From Saccharina japonica (lineage: Eukaryota; Sar; Phaeophyceae; Laminariales; Laminariaceae), in NCBI GenBank assembly GCA_008828725.1, contig MEHQ01000864.1, forward strand, positions 278,618 through 342,617: a stretch of DNA of 64,000 bases. The letters are read 5' to 3'. Positions 58,456-64,000 of the stretch are shown here, piece after piece (position 1 is the first letter of the stretch; each line of letters begins with the position of its first letter). The notes under the pieces are model-generated. The model saw nothing but the letters and a program-made list of their open reading frames with translations, was not told the origin of the DNA and ran no database searches. The position numbers and the translations under genes are program-made.

Positions 58456-61400
58456 CACATCTGCATGGCGTCGACAAGTACCCGCTGGACTTGGCCCGGC
58501 TGTGCCGTTTCGCGCTGTTCTTGACAGAGAACGAACTCCTTCGAGAGGCGTATGAGGTACGCGGGGGGAGGGGGCGGGGGGCTTATTCATTTGTTGCTTG
58601 GATTTTGGTCATTTTGAACATTGACCACGCATCCCTTTCGAGACGGAGCACCGTTCCTGCTCCTAATAAAGGCACGTCCAACATTCGGCCGCTCGTTACG
58701 TTTTTTTCATACGGTACATGATTTAATTTAGTTTCTTATCTTATCCCCTTCCTGTTTCGTACCTGGGGGGGGGGGGGGGGGGGGGGTGTACTCATGTCGT
58801 GCACGGCCGTAGTCGCATGTTCGGATCGTTGATGGAGTCGGGGTCTGTCTGATCGTTGATTCCGCCAGGAGGTTTCTAACCTTTGAGGGTTGATTCGGTC
58901 AGGAGGTTTCTGACCATTGGACGATGGTTTTCGAGTCAGTCGTGGTCGTTTATTGCGGCAAGGTTCTTTTTTCCGTTCGTTCTGGGTTTAAGAAAGTCAC
59001 TGACGTGACATTTTGTGGCGGAGGGGGCGTGTCGGCGTAAAGAATTCCGCTCTATAATCCCGCGCGGCGGCGGTAGCGGCGGCGGCGGCATTCCCTGGTG
59101 ATGTTAACACTGAGATGCGCTACAGTAGGAACAAGTCCATACCGTATCACACCGGGTGATAATATTATCACACGGGGTGATAAGATACCACACTCCGCTC
59201 GGACGAATTTATACCAAGATGGTTTTCTCTCAACAACGGGGAGGAGAGTGTAAATGCCGAGCGACGCGTCTATCGAAGAAATATCTCGAGACCGTTCCCG
59301 AGATATTTCCAAGTTCGCCGCTTCGTTGTATGCACGTACCCCCCCCCGATGTGTCGGAGAAAATCGACTCCGAGAATCGCCCCAGGGGGTGTGATACCTT
59401 ATCACACCGGGTGATAATGTCCTTGGCTCGTCGTTGATTTGAGCGAGCGGCATCGATGCCTATGTACGCTGTGATCGTTTTTTGTCAGCGTGCGGGTCAA
59501 CCAGTTTTTGCAGGGTTGCTCTGAACTCTGAAAGCTGTCACTGCCATTGCCAGCTGCCAACCAACACGCTCTCCGCCCTCCCCGCCCCTCTTGCATCGAG
59601 GTGGCAAAGGTTATCCTGCTGAACGCTCATTGTTGGACGTTAGTCAATCACGATCATCATATATAGTTGTGTCATGTCTTAACATTCGCCATCTGCAATC
59701 ATCACACACACGCTTCCACCCTCCCCTCTTGTATCGAGCTAAAACAGGTCCTATCCTTGCTATAAATATCTTCATCGTGGGCTGCCCTAAAAGTGTATCG
59801 CTATCACAGACAGCAGTAGCTCCATCATGTCCTACCACTTTCCAAAACCACACGCCTTCACTTCCAGCCTCCCCCTCCATGCGACTCGTTACCAATACCT
59901 CACGGCGCTTCGCGCTTGGTGCAAGCAATGTCTTCCTGGTTGGTCAAAACCCAACGTGCTCCGTCCCGGCATTGTAGGGATGCGAGGGTCTATGGTCATA
60001 CGACTACGGCCGTGCACGGCATGGGTACACCCCCCCCACACATTACGGTTCGTGCCTCGCATTTTTTATGGAGAGAAGGCTTCAGCCCGTTCTGTCCCCT
60101 CTTCGATTCGCGTCGAATGGCGCCTACCCACGCTACTATTATTAGGCGCTCTCAGCGGTTGATTATCTTTGCAATTATTTTCATAATTTCACCACGGTGG
60201 GATTCGAATTCAAGAAATCAACGCTTATTAGTCTTCGAGCACAACCAGTAGACCAACGGGAGGACCGGTTCGATATTATCACCTAACCTAATCTTCGACT
60301 GGTGGTACGCGCCTGGCTGGCCTTGTAATTGCCTTTTGCGCTTTTCTGTGGCCACTGAACAACCTTTCGATTAACAAAGACACTATATTAAATCGAGAGC
60401 TCACTCGTAGACAGGGGCGCGTCACTTCGCAGCCGGTGCTACGGTGGCAGTCGGGCTGTCGCCTACCGCAACGGAACGCTGTTTGTTATTGTGACCGTCG
60501 ACCACTAGAATGTGTCGGTCAGTTCATTCTCCTCTTCGTGCTTGGCCCCCTGATATATATTCGCTGATATATACGAATTTTAAAGAGTTATTAATCGTAC
60601 AATAATAGTCGATACCGACGATCCTCCACTGTGCACTCCTCTTCGTTCACCCGCCTCTCGCACGTTAGCTTTTCGTATAAACCAAAGTCATCGTCTAAGC
60701 GAAAAATGGACGTATATCGTCTACCTGGACGTCCATGTAGAACATCTTGGCGACAATGACAATCAATACATGCACATGCATGCACATGTAGCAAGATCGT
60801 ATGGAGTCTTACCGTCGCGGCTCGCGCTCGTCAGTAGGATTAGCGTAGGGTTCACAAAAATCGTTGCGGCCCACAGAACGCTCCCCGTTGTACGTTGTCA
60901 CGACCACGTTCAGTTCGATCAAGCGGTACTCATCTCATCAGCGCTCGCCCTGTAGCCATGAGGGTGGTCATAGCATAAGTAGTGCATATAACAAATGTTA
61001 TCACTTTCCGGCAACGTTCTACACCACCGCTCTTCTTTCCTTCAGAATAACCGGGCTCAACCAAACTCCGCTTCAGTTGTGTATAATAACATCACAACCG
61101 CGGCGGTGTACTGTCTCTATTGTGGTGGGCAAAGTCCATCGAGTGACGGTATCACCAGTGTATTGCCACACCTACACTACCCTCCTCTCCGCTTGTACCA
61201 GCTGCGGATATGATGACCGTTTGCGCCGCTCCAGAGCTAATCCCAACGCGTGGCAGCCGCCAGAGCCGGGAACCACCGGGCGCCTTCCGTTCCGTAACCA
61301 GTGATGGCAACGGTGGCATTGATTGATAGCACGGCAGATAGATGCGTAAACAGTGATGGCAACCACCGGGCGCGTTCCGTTCTGTAAACAGTGGGCCTCT

Positions 61401-62226
61401 TTGCACGCGTCTGTCGTCAATAGCAGCAATACTAATATTGTACAGGGAAATACACAGTTTATTTTCGCAGGATGCTCGTGCCTAGCTTTTGTCTTGTGGC
61501 TCACTGCTGTGTTCGATATAGCTTGTCTCAACGAACAGCCTAGCAATAATTTAAGGTTACATACGTTGTGTCACCTGGAGGTAAAGTTACAGGGATCGTC
61601 TCGTGGTATCTCTCACGAGCAGTCCCACGGGTATGTACAAGTAGGCACTATGCGAGGAGGTTTAGGTATTCGACTACGAGCGGTTGTTACTGGGCTGTGG
61701 AGAGTTGACCCACATGACCCACTCCACCTTTCCCCCTGCATTCGTCTACCCCTTTCCGGGCCGACATAATAAAGACATCTTAAACTATCTTCTACACACT
61801 GGGTGTTGCAGTGCCTCGCTCACAGCCTAGTGTGGCTGTTGGGAGCTTATCCATCCATCGCATATCAGCGCTAATTGAACATGCTGACGTGGCATAGGTG
61901 CTGCATCTAAGCCCTTACTGCACTAAGGTGCCGCCGATGCTTCTCCAGCACTCGTTTGTGCCGATCATGTAACCAACGACAGCGACGCATGCGCCACCTA
62001 CTACAGTATTTTAGCCCACCGCCGCGCGTTGCAGAGCCTCTTTGCTCGAACTCTCAATGGCAATCGTTATAGCAACTTTTCAATACACAACTTCTACGAC
62101 TCGAGCGCTACTTCGTCCAAAGCTCGCCGAGGATCAAATAACCTCCAGCCATCACAATCCTCGGCGCTTAGCGAGCATACCGTGAGAAGCCTTGCCTCTC
62201 CCCGCCACGCATATCCGTGGGCCTAA
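58456..62226 (+). CDS. Unidentified plus-strand gene, three 3' exons
   Basis: Exons 58456-58556, 61046-61148 and 61928-62226 (TAA) join in phase. The first reads HLHGVDKYPLDLARLCRF then ALFLTENELLREAYE, which looks like a helical repeat protein, and ends at GTACGC. The second follows a strong acceptor (TTCTTTCCTTCAG). The last is a 98-codon open stretch rich in Ser and Asn with a few Cys (VCADHVTNDSDACATYY). The product is unknown. It may continue the 54.2-kb model. The 2.5-kb intron between the first two exons contains a MITE, a SINE copy and a minus-strand gene model, so the chain is uncertain. Confidence 0.33.
58765..58786. repeat. 22-nt poly-G run
   Basis: An uninterrupted G run. It could be a sequencing-length artefact or a G-quadruplex-forming site. 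Confidence 0.95.
59145..59418. mobile_element. MITE with TATCACACCGGGTGATAA palindromic ends
   Basis: Both ends carry TATCACACCGGGTGATAAT, which is itself palindromic, plus a mirrored GGTGTGATA segment further in. The centre has ATATCTCGAGACCGTTCC and its mirror CGAGATAT. No coding sequence. Confidence 0.82.
59920..60030. repeat. Second copy of the 6.1-kb dispersed repeat
   Basis: TTCCTGGTTGGTCAAAACCC, the ACGTGCTCCGTCCCGGCATT block, GATGCGAGGGTCTATGGTCA and ACTACGGCCGTGCA match 6130-6240 at roughly 95% by eye. It runs directly into SINE-like copy 4. Confidence 0.85.
60035..60290 (-). mobile_element. tRNA-derived SINE-like element, copy 4 (best head)
   Basis: On the minus strand it starts with GTTGGTCTACTGGTTGTGC (A-box-like) and, about 35 bp on, GAATTCGAATCCCACC (B-box-like). 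That is the arrangement of an RNA polymerase III promoter in a tRNA-derived SINE. The body and tail blocks match copies 1-3. Confidence 0.7.
60591..60928 (-). CDS. Unidentified minus-strand gene, last two exons
   Basis: Exons 60813-60928 and 60591-60720 (TAA) join in phase through a GTAAGA donor and a CAGGTAG acceptor, giving 81 codons. Read-outs include YRLIELNVVVTTYNGERSV, FCEPYANPTDEREPRR, FRLDDDFGLYEKLTCERR and EEECTVEDRRYRLLLYD. The acidic composition and absence of stops over both exons favour coding. The product is not recognised and upstream exons were not found. It lies inside an intron of the plus-strand 58.4-62.2 kb model, so one of the two may be wrong. Confidence 0.4.
61240..61395. 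repeat. Two copies of a GATGGCAAC/CACCGGGCGC unit
   Basis: ACCACCGGGCGCCTTCCGTT is repeated about 90 bp later as ACCACCGGGCGCGTTCCGTT, each next to CAGTGATGGCAAC. A short local duplication. Confidence 0.75.
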
Positions 62227-63259
62227 ACCTATGACAACAGTGCTTGTGAGATGCGGGGAGGTCGTTGCCCGAACCAAAATTCCCTAGATGTAGCTCCACT
62301 TGCCGTTCTACTCGTATAGCGAAGGCCGTGGGTGTACGAGTATTGAGAAAAACTGGCACATAATATAATAATTAATCTACTGTAGTCGTATACTGCATAC
62401 TGCATACTGTATACGTACTGCTGTATATCTATGAATATATTCCCGGACATAGAGGGGGACGAAGTCCCTTTCCTGGGTTGTTGCACAACTGTAGTTCCAA
62501 TAATTGTAGCCGGAGGGTCGTTTATGAATACTTTTGACTGGACCGCTGTCGTGCATTCATTCTCCCGTGCTCGCGTTGCTGATCAGGTGTTTCCTTGTTG
62601 GCTCCCAGGGCCTCAAGATGTCTACATAATCAGTCAGTCCCTGTTCATCCCGCTTGTATTGACGCCACCTCTTCCAATGCACTCGTCGGACGCGTGCCCA
62701 CTCTAGCGAATGACAGGCGTCTCTCTTCCAGAAGCGGCGGCGTAGAGTTCCTTACCATCCATGGTTTTTGACCAATGGAAGTAGTCACGCACCTTCTACT
62801 GGTAGTATTTACGATTCTTGGCGGGGCACCGTGGAATCGGACCTACCAGACCCGCTAGCGGGTCCGATCGCGGGTCCGACTCCCTGTTGTGATTATATAC
62901 ACACCCACACCATCCAGGACGCGAGGCAGTCGCTTCCCTTCGCCGTTTATTTCGCTGTTACCACGAATTCTTCGACTTTCGGCTCAACACAACTGTACTC
63001 TGCTGGTCATACCGAGGTGTGTTGGCAGTCCGCAGCTCCTATTCCATTTTCGCAAGAAACAATCTTGTCATTGACCATGTTTCATGTTTCTGTGCAAAAC
63101 AGTACCTGTATGTAAGTATGTAATAGCTGCAAGACGCGACGTTTTCATCACACCGGCGCTTTGCACCGCCGTGTTTTGGTTTTCTGGGGGTCCGAAATCG
63201 TACAAATGCTTTCCATGCAATGTAATGTATGTATTTCGAGCACGTTGTTCGGTGATTGA
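62227..63259. other. Gap with ambiguous short frames
   Basis: A 91-codon plus-strand frame (62431-62706, begins MNIFPDIEGDEVPFLG, one hydrophobic stretch) and a 115-codon frame (62768-63115) are open but lack splice context and recognisable features. No gene is claimed. Confidence 0.5.
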
Positions 63260-63493
63260 CAAAACACCCCTAACCGTGCTCGTTGGGATGTTAACCAAAT
63301 TGACCAAACCTTGAATCCTATTTTGTACCGGCATCTTCTCAACACCAGCGACGAGTTACTCATTGCGGTCGGCCCTTCTGATCTTGAGTGCTCCACTGGA
63401 TCCCGCCTGGAGGACGTGATATCCTGGTTTTACACCGCTGACGATGCCCATGCATGCCCTCGCTGTTTGTTTTGTTCAAGATTTCGCTGTTAA
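63260..63493 (+). CDS. Possible last exon of an unidentified plus-strand gene
   Basis: 77 codons are open to TAA at 63491, reading NQIDQTLNPILYRHLLNTSD then ELLIAVGPSDLECS and EDVISWFYTADDAHACPRC. It has protein-like composition but no ATG and no clear acceptor chosen. It ends right at an interstitial telomere-like repeat. Confidence 0.3.
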   Translation, partial: QNTPNRARWDVNQIDQTLNPILYRHLLNTSDELLIAVGPSDLECSTGSRLEDVISWFYTADDAHACPRCLFCSRFRC

Positions 63494-63528
63494 CCCTATT
63501 AACCCTAACCCTAACCCCTAACCCTAAT
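63491..63528. repeat. Interstitial telomere-like repeat (CCCTAA)n, second site
   Basis: TTAACCCTATTAACCCTAAC and further CCCTAA units, five in all with one CCCCTAA variant. Same strand orientation as 38563-38586. Confidence 0.85.
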
Positions 63529-64000
63529 GAAATACTAATAATATGCCATGTACAATATACCTATACCAGTATAAGTCAAATAATGGATGGAAAGACGAAC
63601 AGTTGAGACATACCCATAGATCCCCTTGTCCCCCATTTTGCGTATATGCTTGCATGGTTTTGATGAGTCGCTTACTGTTGTAGTGTTCTGTACGTGAATC
63701 ATCATATAATACAGCAACTCCGTGATCGCGCGCATGCAAGAGAATAATAAGAAAAAGTAAAATGATAACAGAGTGGAACATAGGGGAAAAAATATTATCA
63801 CAATGATACGTAGCATGAACACAACCGAAGATAAAAGAAGCTGCCAAACAGCAAGTTTTTGCGCTTAGGTTTCCTTTGTTTCCGTGGTTTTCTGCTTTCG
63901 GGAATGTTCTGAGTGGTCAACGCTGAAGCTCATGCTGCACGTTGTCGGATGGCAAAGATGATGATAATAATCTATCTATTATATATAGTTCGTCTGATGC

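Noticed and set aside
59591-59977. Overlapping frames on both strands (128 and 94 codons)
   Set aside because: Partly made of a dispersed repeat shared with 6.1 kb; neither strand shows exon signals.
62431-62706. 91-codon frame starting with ATG and containing a hydrophobic stretch
   Set aside because: Isolated, with no supporting context; a frame this long is not rare in a 64-kb window.
63524-63847. 107-codon minus-strand frame
   Set aside because: AT-rich, a second minus-strand frame is open over nearly the same span, and I could not choose a frame or splice partners.

Overview
This is a window of eukaryotic nuclear DNA. The genes are broken into many short exons (21 to about 330 nt) with GT-AG borders, and none reads through as a bacterial-style ORF. 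The intergenic and intronic DNA is full of microsatellites, terminal-inverted-repeat (TIR) elements, tRNA-derived SINE-like copies and short interstitial TTAGGG-type repeats. I cannot name the species. Intron-rich genes, the TTAGGG-type repeat and the lack of vertebrate or fungal repeat families suggest a protist, possibly an alga.

Two genes are identified with good support. (1) UFL1, the E3 ligase for UFM1, on the minus strand in 14 exons (13408 down to 6563); its first ~80 residues were not found. (2) A TMEM181/Wntless-family membrane protein, complete on the minus strand in 12 exons (53477 down to 32946, 500 aa), whose second intron is 13.7 kb long and holds a large deposit of repeats. A third gene (plus strand, 19989 to 29919) encodes a long coiled-coil protein from ATG to stop; I do not recognise its family.

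Weaker multi-exon models rest on compatible phases and splice sites: a minus-strand putative membrane protein running off the left edge (1-4442); a plus-strand PUL-like fragment (13670-14239); a minus-strand gene head-to-head with the coiled-coil gene (18281-19114); a plus-strand 3' end tail-to-tail with TMEM181 (32256-32744); a plus-strand gene starting 755 bp from the TMEM181 start codon (54232-56854); two further plus/minus models at 58.4-62.2 kb; and a possible last exon at 63260-63493.

Layout: 0-4.4 kb unknown membrane gene (-); 4.4-6.5 kb repeats; 6.5-13.4 kb UFL1 (-); 13.7-14.2 kb PUL-like exons (+); 14.5-18.1 kb a block of nested TIR elements, including a 1.39-kb near-palindrome and an array of CCAAT-box-bearing repeats; 18.3-19.1 kb unknown gene (-); 20-30 kb coiled-coil gene (+); 30.7-32.3 kb transposon copy and unknown gene (+); 33-53.5 kb TMEM181 (-), of which 39.1-52.8 kb is repeat-filled intron; 54-64 kb weak gene models among SINEs and MITEs. 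There is no operon-like logic. UFL1 acts in ER UFMylation and TMEM181 is an endomembrane protein, but nothing in the sequence links them.

The strongest unexplained pattern is a set of short perfect palindromes scattered through non-coding DNA: CTATTAATAG (13 exact copies seen by eye), TACCTGGTA/TACCAGGTA (dozens) and TACGAGTA/TACTCGTA.
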